NCBI RefSeq assembly: GCF_905475345.1
Contig: NC_066593.1
Span: 2,662,774-2,726,773 of the forward strand
Source of the DNA: Vespula vulgaris
Lineage: Eukaryota; Arthropoda; Insecta; Hymenoptera; Vespidae
Direction: 5' to 3'
DNA: 64,000 nt
Part shown: positions 1 to 13,002 of the stretch, one piece after another
Numbering within the stretch: position 1 is the first letter of the stretch
How the letters are laid out: every line of letters starts with the position of its first letter
The notes under the pieces: model-generated
Told to the model about the DNA's origin: nothing
What the model saw: the letters and a program-made list of their open reading frames with translations, nothing else
The model's database searches: none
Made by a program: the position numbers and the translations under genes

Positions 1-2770
1 TCTTTGTTAATTTACACGATATTAAGTAATCATTAATTAACTATTCATTACTCTCGATTCTCGTTGAAAACGAAAAGAAGAAAAGAAAAAGAAATGAAGT
101 TGAAGTTATTGTTTCCTTGAGAACAATGCCATAGAAAAAAGTTTGCGTTTTAGTTGAAGAAACGTTCGAGCTATCGATACAAGAATCATCAATTCGGTGG
201 GTTCGTTGGTTGGTAGTAGACTAGAAGGATATGCAGGTCAATCTGCACGCTTGAGTAATTTTCCGGGACGATTATACTGCTCGCCACGCGTTCCACACAA
301 GAACTTCTAGAATCTAGAGAGTATATCTTCCCTCGAAGATTCTGAGAATGTACCAGAGCTTAATTACTTACCCCTTATATACATTTACATAGGATGAATA
401 GTGCTGGGAGAAATGGTAATCGAATTAGCGATTACTAGCTATGTTTATCGCCGTATTAATTTATCGATTAATTATTCGATACGATAATTATAGGAGTAAT
501 TTCTGACGAGGATTAATGTGTACTTAAATAGGTATACAATCGATTAGTTTGCATAATAATAACAAAAGTGATTAAAATACTTCCTATAATCGATTTCATA
601 TACTAAGGATACATATGAAAAAACAAAAAAAAAGCAGGAAAAAAAGGAAATATCGAAGAGACCTATGCTGTATACATATACGAGCATAAGTGCACGTACG
701 ATTGTCATTACGCGCTATTTTATCTACGAACGTGAATCATTTGGTCGAAAGATTTCGATCGATCGAGAATTTGCAGTTCGTTGAAAAACAAATCGTTTTA
801 GATCTCCAGCTGCTTTCTCCTTTTTTTTTTTACTCTTTCTTTCTTTTATTTTTCCTTCCATCAGCGCTTAGTCGTCAAAAACAATGAACGTAATCGACGT
901 GCGAACAATACTGTTCTGGATGGATCGTTCGTGTGATATCGAGAAAATTAGAGGCTAGAAACCGGATGAAAAAACTATCCCTCATAGAATGCGAACTCTA
1001 CTTCGGATTCGTCTTCGTTTCTTTTTTTTCTTCTTCTCTCTTTTTTTCCCCCTTTCTTTTTTTCTTTGCTTTCTTTTTCTTTCCTTTTTTCAAACCTTCT
1101 TCATTATTCGCCAGTTGGCTCGGAGGCTTTTGTGTCGACGCGGACGGAAGAATGGCCTACTTACCCGTAAACGCGTTCACTCTCGCTTATATACGGAATC
1201 ATAGAGCGTGATGTAATCGATATCACTTTGTCGGCGTTGCTCGTATCGTTCTAAATCGATGATCGATGGATTACAACGAGAGAAGCCATTTCTGCGCGCA
1301 AATATATCTATTTCAATATGGATCAAGAAACAAGTTTAAAAAATATTTATTAATAATTATTACCGTGACTTTAATATATCGACAAGTACTATGTATTGTT
1401 ACATCATTACGAGAGTTATATTAAATTCTATCTTTGGTATGAAGAACACTACAACTATCGAAACACCCTTAACATAACTAGTTTCAAATTTCTCGTAATA
1501 TAATTACTGAAATAATAATTATTATATAATGATATATTCAAACACCTGATTGTGCTTATTTGTTATTATAAAAGTACATAAATGAAATATCATTGCGTAT
1601 AAATTGTTTCTTGTTAATCATCTGTCCATCAAATTGTCAGACGCGATAGAAATAATAATTTTAGGATATGAAATATGTAACTTCCAATAAATTCGTAAAA
1701 TAAATTCGTAAAACTATCTAAGGAAAATAGTATCTGCAAATTGTAAGTCAAGCTCGAAGTATCTTACGCTCTTATTCGAATAGGTTTTTCTTTGAGATCG
1801 ATCGAAAAGCCGGTTTTCTCGCAGTAGCACCGTATAACTTAGATAACGTACAACTTAGACAACGTACAACTTAGGCAACGTTCGAGAACCTTGTTGCAAA
1901 GGTTTACACCTGTGCTTTTGCTACTCTTTCTCTAGCAAGTAACTTGCGAGGAGAGTAAAATTATGGCTAAAAGGACCGTATCCTGTGCACGAACTGTCTA
2001 CCTATTTTTCTCTCGTTAAGTGTATCTCGTCGACTGAAGCCAAGCTGTATTTGAAATTTCCTAAAAGGGAAAAGTTTGTCATACAAAATCTCAAAAAAAT
2101 TATTTTACATGATAGAAAAATACGAATCAATGATATATCTACGATTAAAAATTTTTTTGTTATAAATTCTAAATACAAACGTGTCATCTGTAATTGCGTT
2201 AACCAACAAAACTCTCAAACGATGAATAAACATTTTTTCATCTCTCCTTGAATTTCATTTCGAATCATTATTTAATATTCGTTCACTAACATATATGAAT
2301 TATAGAATAAAAAATATAATAATAAATTTTATTATTAACTTTAATTGATTATTACGAGACTCAACGTAAATTTGATTTACCAAATGAATAAAAGTCAATA
2401 GATCAACGAACACAAAGACTTATAATATATTTACTACAATGATTAAATATAATCGAGTATTTTCATTAGTATTCCTTCAACGAGGAAACGCAAACAATCT
2501 AATATAAAATGACGTTTCTTACGAATTACTAAAAGAGGATTGGTGAAAAGACGAAATCGAATTATCGCAATTTAATCTCGATCAGAGTCTCTCTCTCTTT
2601 CTCTCTTCCTCTTTCTACCTCTATCTATCTAACGAGAAGCATTCTCAGCTAGCCGGATTGCACTGGCTGCCGTCCTGGCCTGACTAAGTTGCCGACATGG
2701 ACGGTCCACGAATAAATTGGCAAAGTTCTCCTATAATATTTCACGAGGTAGCGCGCGCAAAGCTTTCCGG
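1..2770. other. Gene-free AT-rich sequence
   Basis: No gene is supported. It holds T-rich tracts around 820-860 and 1020-1100, a three-copy 16-bp tandem repeat (1837-1884), and a complex GC-balanced island at about 2635-2765. Confidence 0.6.
1837..1884. repeat. Three-copy 16-bp tandem repeat
   Basis: The unit ACTTAGAYAACGTACA occurs at 1837-1852, 1853-1868 and 1869-1884 with no indels. The first two copies differ by one base and the third by a few. Confidence 0.9.
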
Positions 2771-2771
2771 A

Positions 2772-2774
<3 letters not shown>

Positions 2775-2809
<35 letters not shown>

Positions 2810-2940
2810 ATGAGATAGAGATAGAGATAGAGATAGAGATAGAACGAGTGAAAGCACGGGGTGGACTCGCTTGGACTCATTTCGCAATTGCATTGTTTCC
2901 ACGTATACGAGAGAGAGAAAGAGAGAGAGAAGGAGAGAGA
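2775..2940. repeat. (AG)n, (GAGATA)n and GA-rich microsatellite cluster
   Basis: Perfect (AG)n at 2775-2804 is followed by five GAGATA units (about 2812-2843), then unique sequence and an imperfect GA run (2909-2940). Confidence 0.95.
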
Positions 2941-3173
2941 TGCGAACTTTTGTCCACGACATCGTTAAAATCGTTAAGAGAACTCAGAGCAATGGTCGCC
3001 GGCATAGTGTGGTAAAGGTGGCTCGTTAAACGAGACCACGACTGAGAACGAGTTATCGATAATTCTACTTATCCGCCTGGGAAAAGTTGTTTCGAGGAAG
3101 CGTCGATGTCTGTCGATTATCGGACGGCGTTCGAAACTGTCCCACGAGATTTCATAGCAAAGATATTAACTCT

Positions 3174-3178
<5 letters not shown>

Positions 3179-3228
<50 letters not shown>
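3179..3228. repeat. (CT)n microsatellite
   Basis: About 50 bases of uninterrupted CT dinucleotide. Confidence 0.97.
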
Positions 3229-3232
<4 letters not shown>

Positions 3233-3347
3233 CTCATTTCTCCTTATTCTTTTCCGTGGTACTTGACAAGTCTTAAGATTTGAACAAAAGAATAGGATGA
3301 AAAGATTTTGATTTTTTCTTTAGGAGAAACACGCGCATTCGTGAGCG

Positions 3348-3362
3348 CACACACACACACAC
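3348..3362. repeat. Short (CA)n
   Basis: About 15 bases of CA repeat after GTGAGCG. Confidence 0.9.
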
Positions 3363-3369
3363 ATTATTA

Positions 3370-4549
3370 TTCATAAGATCGTTTGTTTAAAACCGTTCAA
3401 TTATCATGTTATTCGATGTGATTTTAATGAGGAAAAAAATCGGGAGAAAGTATAAAAGAACCGAAAACCGGAAATTAATGGAGATAAGCTTGGCTGATGA
3501 TGCGTGAAACATAAAAAGTAAAAAGGAAGAAAGGGGTATTATTAACGTAGGGAAAAAATATTATACATAAAGAACAGGAAGTCCATTTAAGTAATTACTA
3601 TAGGCCGATAAGCGCTCCTTTATATATATAACCTTCCTTTCATTCTCTTGTCCGTGACAAAGCAAAGAAATATGAAAAATATGAAGGATGGAAAGAAAAA
3701 CGAAAATCTTAGGGAAAGAGGAAAGAAACTGAAAGAGATCACTAACTTGTCGACTACAAGATGTAAACAAACTCATCAAAGTAGGAAAAAGAAAACCTAG
3801 GAAAGAAAAGGATGATATAGGAGATATAAAAAGCTCAATTAAAATATTATAGAAAAGAAAAGAAAATAGATAGAACGTGAGACGTCGGAAGGATCGATTT
3901 GAAAAGGAAGGGAACAAAAATTAAAAAGAAAATTTCAAACATTTTGTTTTCTTTTCCATAGAGAATAGAATATCGAAAAAAGAAGTTAACCGAATACTTG
4001 TTACAGGAATAAAGTCGTGTACCTATTAAAAAGAAAATATCGAAAAGAATTATTATTAGAAAGAAAAAGGAGGAAAATTAATTAAGCAAACGGTGTATAT
4101 ACCAGATGAAAAATAAAAAAAAATCGATCGTCTTTCAGTTCTGTATATATGATGTAAAAGTAATAAAAAGAAGGGATGAATTATTCGATAAACAATCTTC
4201 GTTAGAAAATAAGAATGAATGAAGAGTCAAACGAACGAGAAAGTTTATTTATACATAATCGAAAGCTAGTTAAGACAAAATACACGCAAAATGATTTGTT
4301 CTACGTGAAATTCTCTATATATTCTATTTGGAGAAGGTAACCAAAGCAAGAACCGATAGTAACGGCACGTGCACAAACGCGCAAACTGACGTTTAACTGT
4401 CGCACGAGGGCAAGCTAAGCGAACATTATCTCTCAAAACGTTTGCGCAACTACCGACACAGAGATTAGAAACAAACGTAAGAGCTTCGAAGGGTCACGTC
4501 GAACAGAAAGTGTTTCTAATTGCGAATTCTACAATTCTTTCGGGTTTAC

Positions 4550-4594
<45 letters not shown>

Positions 4595-5560
4595 TATATA
4601 CGTGATGCATACTAACAAAAACACGCGGTTCTCCTTTAATAAAAAAAAATCCTCACAGATTTTGATTCAACAGGGAAATTTAAAAAAATTGATTTAAAAG
4701 AATAAAAGGAAAAATAAAAGAAAAAAAAATTTACGTCGTTCTAAATTGTTCCGTTAATTCGATTATTTATCAAATTTTTATGTGTTTTATATCTTTATAT
4801 ACAGTTTATTATATTTTAAGATTATTAATTGTATAGCGAAGTACATTAAGGTATAAAAGTTTTGAAGTTGATATCGTTGTTATTAAATAATGACCATAAA
4901 GAAATAATTTACACGTTTAACAGTTTCAATTCGAACGAAACAGCTTTGCCGCGCTAACGGGAACGTCAAGGGAGGAAATATGTCATTTACCGGTAACGAT
5001 CGTTTCGCTCCCTAGAAAAGGATACTTTAGCGGAAAACCTTGTCGCATAAGCTTCTTACGAAAGTTTCAGAACGGTGGATTAAAGATAACGAGCGAGGGA
5101 GAGAAAGAAAGACGAGAGAATGGGAAACACGAAGGAAAAAGAGAAAAAAGAAGAAGAAGAAGAAAAGGGGCTCACTTTTCGGATCCCAATGCGACAGGGA
5201 GGAACTTTATTATTAAGCTAGCGAGGGAAATGTTCACGAAAAGAGTCAATGTCGTTTCAGAAATCTTCATTCTCGATCGGGAACGTCTTTGGGAACCGGA
5301 AACATTGTAAATCTTATCGAGTGATCGTCGATGTTGCAAACCATTCGAATTCATTGACTTCAAAACTTGTTACGTTTCAGAATCTATTTTAAAATAACTA
5401 TCTACCATGTTGAAAACTTTCAAATTCCATAAAAATTCAAAAGCTTTTCCCACGCGTTCGTATACTATTATATATAAACACAATATTCCTTATATAAAAA
5501 ATAATACCTGCAAGATATAACGGATATTTAATATTCATTAATAGTTATATTCATAAAGAA
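3370..5560. other. Gene-free stretch with one (TA)n run
   Basis: Purine-rich spacer (3420-4150), a complex GC-balanced island at about 4330-4520, an interrupted (TA)n run (4555-4600), another complex island (about 4920-5100), and GA-rich sequence at 5095-5165. No gene is supported. Confidence 0.6.
4555..4600. repeat. (TA)n microsatellite
   Basis: AT dinucleotide run of about 46 bases with one phase-shifting interruption. Confidence 0.95.
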
Positions 5561-5570
5561 AATGTTCTCA

Positions 5571-5628
5571 TTAAGATATTGTGTACATTACTATGTATGT
5601 ACGTCATATCCAAAAGTTTGTTTGCCTC
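5571..5628 (+). repeat. Direct flank repeat, copy A
   Basis: It shares AGATATTSTGTACATTACTA, TCATATCYAA and AGTTTGTTT in order with copy B at 5902-5950. It precedes the forward minisatellite array by about 70 bases. Confidence 0.75.
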
Positions 5629-5700
5629 GTTGAGAGATCATAAAGAAGTTTAATGAAATAGTATTTTTTCATATCTCATGAAGAAAGGGTAATATAAGAA

Positions 5701-5870
5701 CAAATAAAATAGAATAAAATCAAATAAGGTCGAATAAAAACGAACAGAGTCAAATTAGATCGAATAGGTTCCATTAAGGTCAAATAAGAACCTATAGAAT
5801 CGAATAGAACCAAACAGGATAGAATAAGGCTAAATAGGACCGAATCGAATCGAATAGGATTGAATATGAC
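5701..5870 (+). repeat. 10-bp-period minisatellite, forward array
   Basis: Seventeen degenerate units, consensus near CGAATAGGAT, repeat at exactly 10 bases with no indel. It sits downstream of flank copy 5571-5628 and is the reverse-complement family of the array at 5981-6170. Confidence 0.9.
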
Positions 5871-5901
5871 AAAGAAAATTTATACCAGTATTAATATCTT
5901 A

Positions 5902-5950
5902 TTTAGATATTCTGTACATTACTAGTTTCATATCTAACAGTTTGTTTACT
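5902..5950 (+). repeat. Direct flank repeat, copy B
   Basis: Diverged direct copy of 5571-5628, with a deletion of about 7 bases, immediately before the inverted minisatellite array. Confidence 0.75.
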
Positions 5951-5956
5951 TTATAC

Positions 5957-6170
5957 TCCTATTCTGTCCTATTCTGTATCAGTTCTATTTGGTCTTATTC
6001 GGTCCTATTCGATCCTATTCGATACTATTTGATCCAGTTCGATCCTATTCAGTCCCATTCTGTCCCGTTTGATTCTATTCAATCCTATTCGATCCTATTC
6101 GGTCCTATTCGATCTTATTCGATCTTATTCGACCTTGGTCGATACTATTTGATCCTTTTTGATTCTATTT
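5957..6170 (-). repeat. 10-bp-period minisatellite, inverted array
   Basis: About 21 units with consensus GATCCTATTC, the reverse complement of the 5701-5870 unit. From 5981 to 6170, nineteen units are in strict 10-base register. It follows flank copy 5902-5950. Three units equal ten codons, so one frame (5942-6256) stays open and yields a decapeptide-like SYSILFGPIR pattern; that frame is a repeat translation, not a recognised gene. Confidence 0.9.
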
Positions 6171-6259
6171 ACAGCTACGTTGCTTTTTTATCGATAGAAA
6201 GTATTTCGTCAATTATTTTTATCATCGTTATTTATTGCCGATTATCAAATGTATAATTT

Positions 6260-7880
6260 CTATTCATGACTTTTTTTTATCAGATTATCATAAATGTCTT
6301 AAATATACGATACTATATTATATACAATACTTTATATATCAGATCAGAAGTCAACAATGCTATAGACATAGTTTGTAGTATCATTAATTTCTACTTATAG
6401 AAAGATTATCGAACTCGTTTGAAATATATGTGCAGCAAGTTTCTCTACTTTTAAGTTAAAGACCCGAACAAATAAAAAGTCAAGTTTTCATGGTATAAAA
6501 ATAAAAAATATAATAAAAAAAGTTGGTACAATAAAAGTCGTTAAAATGATTCATGTCCGGCGATTTGCGAAGAGAAGACGGACGATGCGTATGAGATTCC
6601 ACCTTCCACTAACGAGAATTCCGGAGCGGAAAGTTTCACGATTATCGAACCGGACGTTTCGCTAGTGACAGAAACGTCTCGACTCTTTTCTCTAAGGTAT
6701 CCTTCTCTGAGATAACTTTTGAAGGAATTTTAATAAATATCTATGTCCCATGACAGGGACAATTTCTACTTGCTTTTGTCATTTCTTAAACTTATTAAAA
6801 ATCTCTCGAAGGACGACGATATTCCATTCATCGAATAATATCGTTGTTCAATTACACGCTTATACGACATTATAATATTTTCACAAAGATCGATCGTCGT
6901 TTATGAGTGAAGTATTAAAAAATATAAGTTAAATATATTTCTGAAAAGTTTAATAATTATAACAGTTTAATCGTCTTATATATATATATATTTTTTTTTT
7001 CGTAGTAATTAGCAAATGTTATATTCCATGTATATATTATTTTTTATGTTTTACAAAAAATTAATTAAACGGTAATAGATCATATCAATATTTTATTATT
7101 AATAGATTTTAAACGTATGCATATCGAAACTATCGGACATAGGAATACGAAAAAAGTATAACATTTTTTTGTGCCTTTCTTTTTTTCTTTCTACCTTCCG
7201 CATTAAAGCTACTTCCGTTAATTACGGTGCACGATATTGAAGTACCTCTTTATTTAACGTTCTTTTTTACGAGACTATTATGGGTAACACGTTTTTCCTC
7301 GAAGCATTTTGAAAATTCTGTTCTTAAAAACGTATACTGAACAAGTAGGTATATTGTAGGTATATTGTACATACTTATACCACCTAAGCGTTTTTATGTT
7401 CGTCATTTTATGAGCGTAATGTATAACGACATACGTTCATGAAAATATGTGTAAATCTATTAACACAATTATTATATAAATATAACGTAGATATAATACG
7501 AGTAAATAATATAATAATGCAATAGTATAATCATATCTTATATACAAATACCTATACATAAAGTTATAAACATACTATAGGTTGACGATTATAGGATGAC
7601 TCGAAAGAATTCATGAAAATCGAACTCAAAAATGTTTTAACCCTCAGATATAAAAATTCTAGTTGAAACGAATAAGAGTAAAAGATGGTTGACCGTTGAG
7701 TTTTATGGTAGCAAACCGATGAGTTTTTATCTATCTCGCTATAAAGTCGTGCAACTTGGCCGTGTTTAAACGTAGTTCGTGGTCCAAGTCAGTACTTTGA
7801 AAGAGATTCGCCGAAACGGAACCGAATTGTTTTTCGTGAAAGTCCCCGTAAAATTTTGTATACTTCTACTGTTGTGGGAA
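6260..7880. other. Gene-free AT-rich stretch
   Basis: Only AT-rich spacer with a short TA run (6979-6990) and a small GC-balanced island at about 6555-6710. No gene is supported. Confidence 0.6.
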
Positions 7881-7891
7881 GTTCTCTATCC

Positions 7892-7893
<2 letters not shown>

Positions 7894-7924
<31 letters not shown>

Positions 7925-8004
7925 CTTCTCTCTTTCTTTCTTTCTTCCTTTTTTTCTTCTTTTTTTGTCTTTCTTTCTTTCTTCCTTTCTTTCTTTCTTT
8001 TCTC
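7894..8004. repeat. (CT)n followed by TTTC-type polypyrimidine
   Basis: A CT run passes into TTTC/TTCC units, about 110 bases of almost pure pyrimidine. Open frames across it on both strands are repeat translations. Confidence 0.95.
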
Positions 8005-8713
8005 GCAAGGAGCACGATACAAAAGCGGCCACCACTCAAGAACTTTCTCGGCTATTCTCGCACGCTACTCTGCTTTGGACATTTTTCGAACTTGGTAAAA
8101 CGTAATTTATAATGTCGCGCTAATGGAAGAAAACTTCCAGTGTGGCATAAACAAGAAGTACGTTTCTATAATCTACCTTGTACCAACGTACCATCGTAGA
8201 TATTTTCTTCTGTCTCTCTCTCTCTTTTTCTCTCTTTGTCTCTATCCTTCCATCTCTCTTTCCAATTGAGCTTCGAGTTAATCGAATTTCGAAGAAACGT
8301 TAGATTCTTTTACTTCACACAAAATTGACATCGTATTGTTAGTTTATCATTAACGTCAATAGTACGGAAGAAAATTTCAAACGAAATATTACCGATGAGA
8401 TATTGCATCGATACTATAATATAACCATTCCACATCATATTCTTACTAATTGGTTAATAACACAGTTTACATGGCATCAGGTCTTACGGCTGCTTCTCTG
8501 AATATATTGCTAGTGTTCTCAGCAAAAATTTGCATAGAATTTCGATTACTTCCTTCTACCTCCGCTGGGAGAAATTTGTCAATTAGTCGATCGGTTATCG
8601 GGTTATCGACAGTTTTCGGATATCGGCAATACAGTATTAAATTTGTGTTTCTATAGTTATATTTTTTGACTAATTGCTAAAGTTACAACGGTAGAATCGT
8701 ATAGTTAACCATA

Positions 8714-8761
8714 TTTTCTTTATCTTTTTCTGTTAAAGTAAAAAAAAAAAGATAAAGAAAA
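8714..8761. repeat. 16-bp perfect inverted repeat (hairpin)
   Basis: TTTTCTTTATCTTTTT (8714-8729) and its exact reverse complement (8746-8761) are separated by 16 bases. Confidence 0.9.
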
Positions 8762-9272
8762 GAAAAAACCACAAATGTATGTACATTCCTTATAAATTTA
8801 TGAAGATATATATTAAATACAGATCTTGCCAAATAAAAGGACAAACCAATAAATGATACGAAGAAAAAAAAGGAAAACAACTTTTATTAATTTTTTTCTT
8901 TCGTAGAAATTTTTATCAAAATTTACTTTGAAGTATTTATCGTAATCGTTTTCACTTATACGTTTTAATGTTATCGACAAATTCGTGAAAATTGAGAAAC
9001 TTCTTGAAACGTATAAAGATCTGTTCAAAGAGTCGATAGAAACGTCTATCTGGAGTGCTTGATTGCAAACCGTAAATTAAGTTTCGCATAGAGCTCGCAA
9101 TGAAGTTTTGCATTGCTCAAAGTGAAATGTAATTCAGAATTTTCATTCGCTTCAAAATCGCCATAAGATTATCATTAAAATCCGAATACGAAATATATTG
9201 AAACATTTCTATTCCAATATATAAAAGATATGTAATTTAAGTGGATTAATTTAAAATATTTTTGTTACTTAG

Positions 9273-9276
<4 letters not shown>

Positions 9277-9309
<33 letters not shown>
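9277..9309. repeat. (AT)n microsatellite
   Basis: About 33 bases of uninterrupted AT dinucleotide. Confidence 0.95.
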
Positions 9310-9312
<3 letters not shown>

Positions 9313-10737
9313 GCAGAACATCATTTTTCTTCAACATTCTTTCCCATATTGTAATTAATTATAAATAATATTCTATCGAAAAAAAAATTTTTGTTCTATT
9401 TTATTCTTGTTTCTTTTACCAAACTATCATTCTTTTTTTCTTAATACAAATATTGGCGAAGAAAATTGCTGCTACGTCGAGCAGTTTTTATCGGAGTTGG
9501 ATAGGAGAAAACCGGCTACTTTCAGCAGGATATCCCGTATAAGTAGCTTTTCTAAATCTCGCATAGTCAGGCATTTTATATCCGCCAAAGAGAGTACATA
9601 TTGAACAGCTTCGGACGTCAAGTACTGTGTATTTATTTTATGTAAATCCTAATCTGATCGTTAATATTTAGTTATTGAAGTATTCGTTTCTTCAACAGAA
9701 AAAAAATTATGTAATAAAAATATCCCAAAAATACAGCTTATCAAATTTAATTGTAAATCTCCATGAATGATATTTAAACGATACATTTGTGATACTTTAT
9801 CTGAATACATTTTGAATACATGCATATTAAAAAGTTATATGTCTTCATAATTGACCATATTAAATACGATTAAACGATGATAGGTTCTATCGGCATAAAT
9901 TGAATAATCTTTAATTCTTCATAAGTATCTCATAGAAGATATCGTTACTAAGCTAACGATAAGAAATCGTTCTTCCTTCTTCGAAGGATTTCCTTTTCCG
10001 TAGAAATCACTACCTTCGTAAGGCAATCTATTTTCAGAGCTGCGATATATATCTAACTAGCGTCGTAAACCGAAAAACCTTAAAGGAAGGTTACTCGATT
10101 CAGATCGCGAAATTCCCTAAGCGCACATTCCATTTACACATCGTAAATTTTGTGAAAGAGCTGCAATGGTAGCAAGATATGTAGTCCGTCTGTATGTGCG
10201 CATATATGTATACATATATGTCTATGTGCCACAGAAGACATTATTTTGGTTTCCCATAGAGCGTCTCAAGTTTTCGTCTCAACTCTCTTTTGTTATAGAG
10301 CTTCGGTGGATGTAAAATAGTTACTCCGTTTCGCGAGATCCTTCGAAACCATTTCTCAACATCACTAATTCAAAAAATAATAATTATTTTATCAATGTCA
10401 TATCATACCTATCAAACAACTTGCTATCATCTTACGATACGTTACATGAATTAAATGCTATAGAAACAAAAGGATGTTCATTGCAATTTTATTTCGTTTA
10501 TAAATATTCTGATTTATTTATCGATTAATAAAACGTTCCATCGAATGGTTTGAGACGAATATATAAATGATCTAGAAATGATTCCTTCGTATAAATATAT
10601 AATTAATTTTTTGTGATATTTAATACAGTTTGACTATGAATTTTTAATTTATCAATGATCTAAAAAATATATCACGAATATTGTAATAACTTGATTAAAA
10701 TAAAAGTAAAACAAAAATAAAATATAAAAAAATATAC

Positions 10738-10738
<1 letters not shown>

Positions 10739-10775
<37 letters not shown>
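10739..10775. repeat. (TA)n microsatellite
   Basis: About 37 bases of TA dinucleotide. Confidence 0.95.
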
Positions 10776-10778
<3 letters not shown>

Positions 10779-10870
10779 TATAGTAAGTTTCGTAATTAGG
10801 AAAGAAGAAAAAAGTTACATAGAAATACGATTGGTATTGCGCAGCTTCCGTCAATATAGCTAGAACAGAA

Positions 10871-10925
10871 CGACAGACAGACAGAGACAGAAAGAGAGAG
10901 AGAGAGGGAGAGAGAGAGAGAGAGA
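10871..10925. repeat. (GACA)n/(GA)n microsatellite
   Basis: GACA units pass into GA repeats, all purine apart from the GACA cytosines. Confidence 0.95.
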
Positions 10926-10929
10926 TGCA

Positions 10930-12227
10930 AGATTAAGTGCACGCCGTGAACAGAGCAACGTAGGGAATCAATACTTACCAACAGAATTCAACTTCAGTAA
11001 AGAGGAAGCAGTTTTTCGATTTTTGACTCGAGTGAATGATTTCGTCCTTTGAAGCCACAAGAGATTTTTAATATTTGAAAAATTATTTCATATTGCATTA
11101 ATTCTTTTTTATCAATTAATAGATTCTTTACGCACGAACAACATGGACGCGTACATAGATAAATAAAATATTTCGAAATTTTTAATATTTCTCGTTTTAA
11201 AACTGTATCGAACTGAAAGTGGTAGATGGAGCTTGAAAGTTGATGAAAATTTCAAAATCGGTTATATAAAAATTAAAAAAAGAAAAAAGAAAACAAAAAT
11301 CCAAAATATCCTTGCATCGTTGATTAAACAAGATGCAACAGGACCTTTTATATATGTAGGTGATGAAATTTAAAAACTATCACGTTATTTCAATATTTTT
11401 ACGTAGTCGAGTTTGCGACGTTGACGGGTCATTCGTCTTTTAATCACCCAATGAATCGTCATACGTCGGAAACCATCGAACCGGGTTATCGTTGTTATAC
11501 GGATCGAAGCTTGTCCGATCATCCAATAAGCGAGCGTTATTTTTGTGACCACGTAACACGCGAAACGACGCGACAGTTCGTAGTGGAAAAAATAAAAAGA
11601 TATTTGAAAAAAAGTTGTGTGATCGATCACGACTCGTATTTTTTTATAGCTGACGTGATTCAGCTTTCAATCACGATCATATATGTCCATCATGTTACAT
11701 ATGAGTTGAGATATGTTATCACCGTTTCGAAAGAATCAGAACTTCTTTCTTCAACATTTCATTTAAGAAGATTCTTGAGAAATTTATTAATCGATAATTA
11801 TATTTCTATTCCATTCATTAAATTCCTTTACGACACAAGTTCAAACAAACAAACAAATAAATATAATTGAGAAATGTATCTGTCAAAAAAAAATATAATA
11901 AAAATTTTCTCCTTTAAGGATAAATTCTGTCACGGAAATGTATGAATCTGTCGTGCGCAGTAGGTGCAGGAACAAAGGCTAACGCGCACGCACGTGCGTC
12001 CTGGACTATGTGTGCTTGTGTGTTCGTTTTATCGGGTGTCTAATCGATAACGGTGGTATATCCTGGCTTCGTGTCTCTCTGTGTCTAAGTTTATGTACGC
12101 GTTGGATTCGTCTCGAGACACGTATGCATATACACATACTACTATATATGTCGTGTGCGAATTAGAAAAGGAGAGAGAGAGTGTTAACAAATCAAAATCT
12201 CAAATCCATACCATCAGCTATATAAAT

Positions 12228-12230
<3 letters not shown>
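10930..12230. other. Gene-free stretch with a long unassigned open frame
   Basis: The longest non-repeat open frame of the left half lies here (first ATG near 11451, ending at 11870, plus strand). It has no recognisable domain, signal peptide or codon pattern. A 12-bp palindrome ACGCACGTGCGT at 11988-11999 contains an E-box. Confidence 0.5.
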
Positions 12231-12236
<6 letters not shown>

Positions 12237-12282
<46 letters not shown>

Positions 12283-12303
12283 CATATATATATATATATA
12301 TAT
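12237..12303. repeat. (TA)n microsatellite
   Basis: About 67 bases of TA dinucleotide with two CATA interruptions. Confidence 0.95.
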
Positions 12304-12966
12304 AAATGATATTGTATTGCCGTTATTATTAACTTTAGATTTATGGACATCGTTTGTATAGTTATTTATATTGAAATCATTTTATTGAAACATATATTAT
12401 TTACTTTGTATAAAATCTAATTTTTATCAAATTGATAGGTATTCGTAAATATCGTTAACATTAGAATTACCAATGTATTTTGATCATATATATCAGTTCA
12501 TTCGCGTTCTCCTCTTATACTAGATTATAATGATATTAATAATTACAGAATTTGATACTAGCTATTTAAATTACTTCGCAGTACTTTTAATATTAATACC
12601 AATTATAATTATTACAGTATATCTAATTATACCTATATCTATAATTTCGTTATTTAATTATCAAACATATTGATATATCCTTTCTTTCGAATAAATACAT
12701 TTAAATAAATTATATTTACACGTACTGAAATGTATTGTCGTATAATTAACTCTTTCTAAACAGTTTCAAACTGTTTCGGTCACCACTTTCAAACGGTGTC
12801 GATTTGTTCGTTTGTTTCGAAGAACATGTTACGTTTAGTTTAATCAGTACACGAGTAATTACGTGGACGAGTACTAGGAAAAACGAGATTCTATCGTGAA
12901 CGAGACATCGCGCTGATAGCGTTTCGTTTGTCACGCGGTAGACGTGGTTTCACCATCAACGCCAAC

Positions 12967-13002
12967 ATGTCAGAGGAAAAGGCCCTGCTAAAGGTTGGTT
13001 AG
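12967..13002 (+). other. Possible initial coding exon or short ORF in a complex island
   Basis: ATG at 12967 sits in a good insect start context (GCCAACATG) and opens MSEEKALLK before GTTGGTTAG. GTTGGT is a weak but possible donor at 12994; without splicing the frame stops at 13000. The surrounding 12740-13160 is one of the more GC-balanced, repeat-free islands of the left half. I recognise no protein with this start. Confidence 0.15.

Larger units (their letters stand above)
8100..10730. other. Gene-free AT-rich stretch
   Basis: Contains the hairpin at 8714, an (AT)n run, a complex patch at 9460-9600 and another at 10020-10160. Short open frames (8450-8656, 9407-9604) have no recognisable domain. 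Confidence 0.55.

Noticed and set aside
5942..6256. 104-codon repetitive open frame (decapeptide repeats)
   Set aside because: It is the translation of the 10-bp minisatellite, which stays open because three units equal ten codons.
9090..9125. Short GCAATG/CATTGC inverted words checked as a possible intronic microRNA
   Set aside because: No extended stem surrounds them and no mature sequence was recognised.
11421..11870. 149-codon plus-strand open frame without simple repeats
   Set aside because: It begins at TTG (first ATG near 11451), ends in a low-complexity Asn/Lys tail, and has no domain or splice context. A homology search would settle it.
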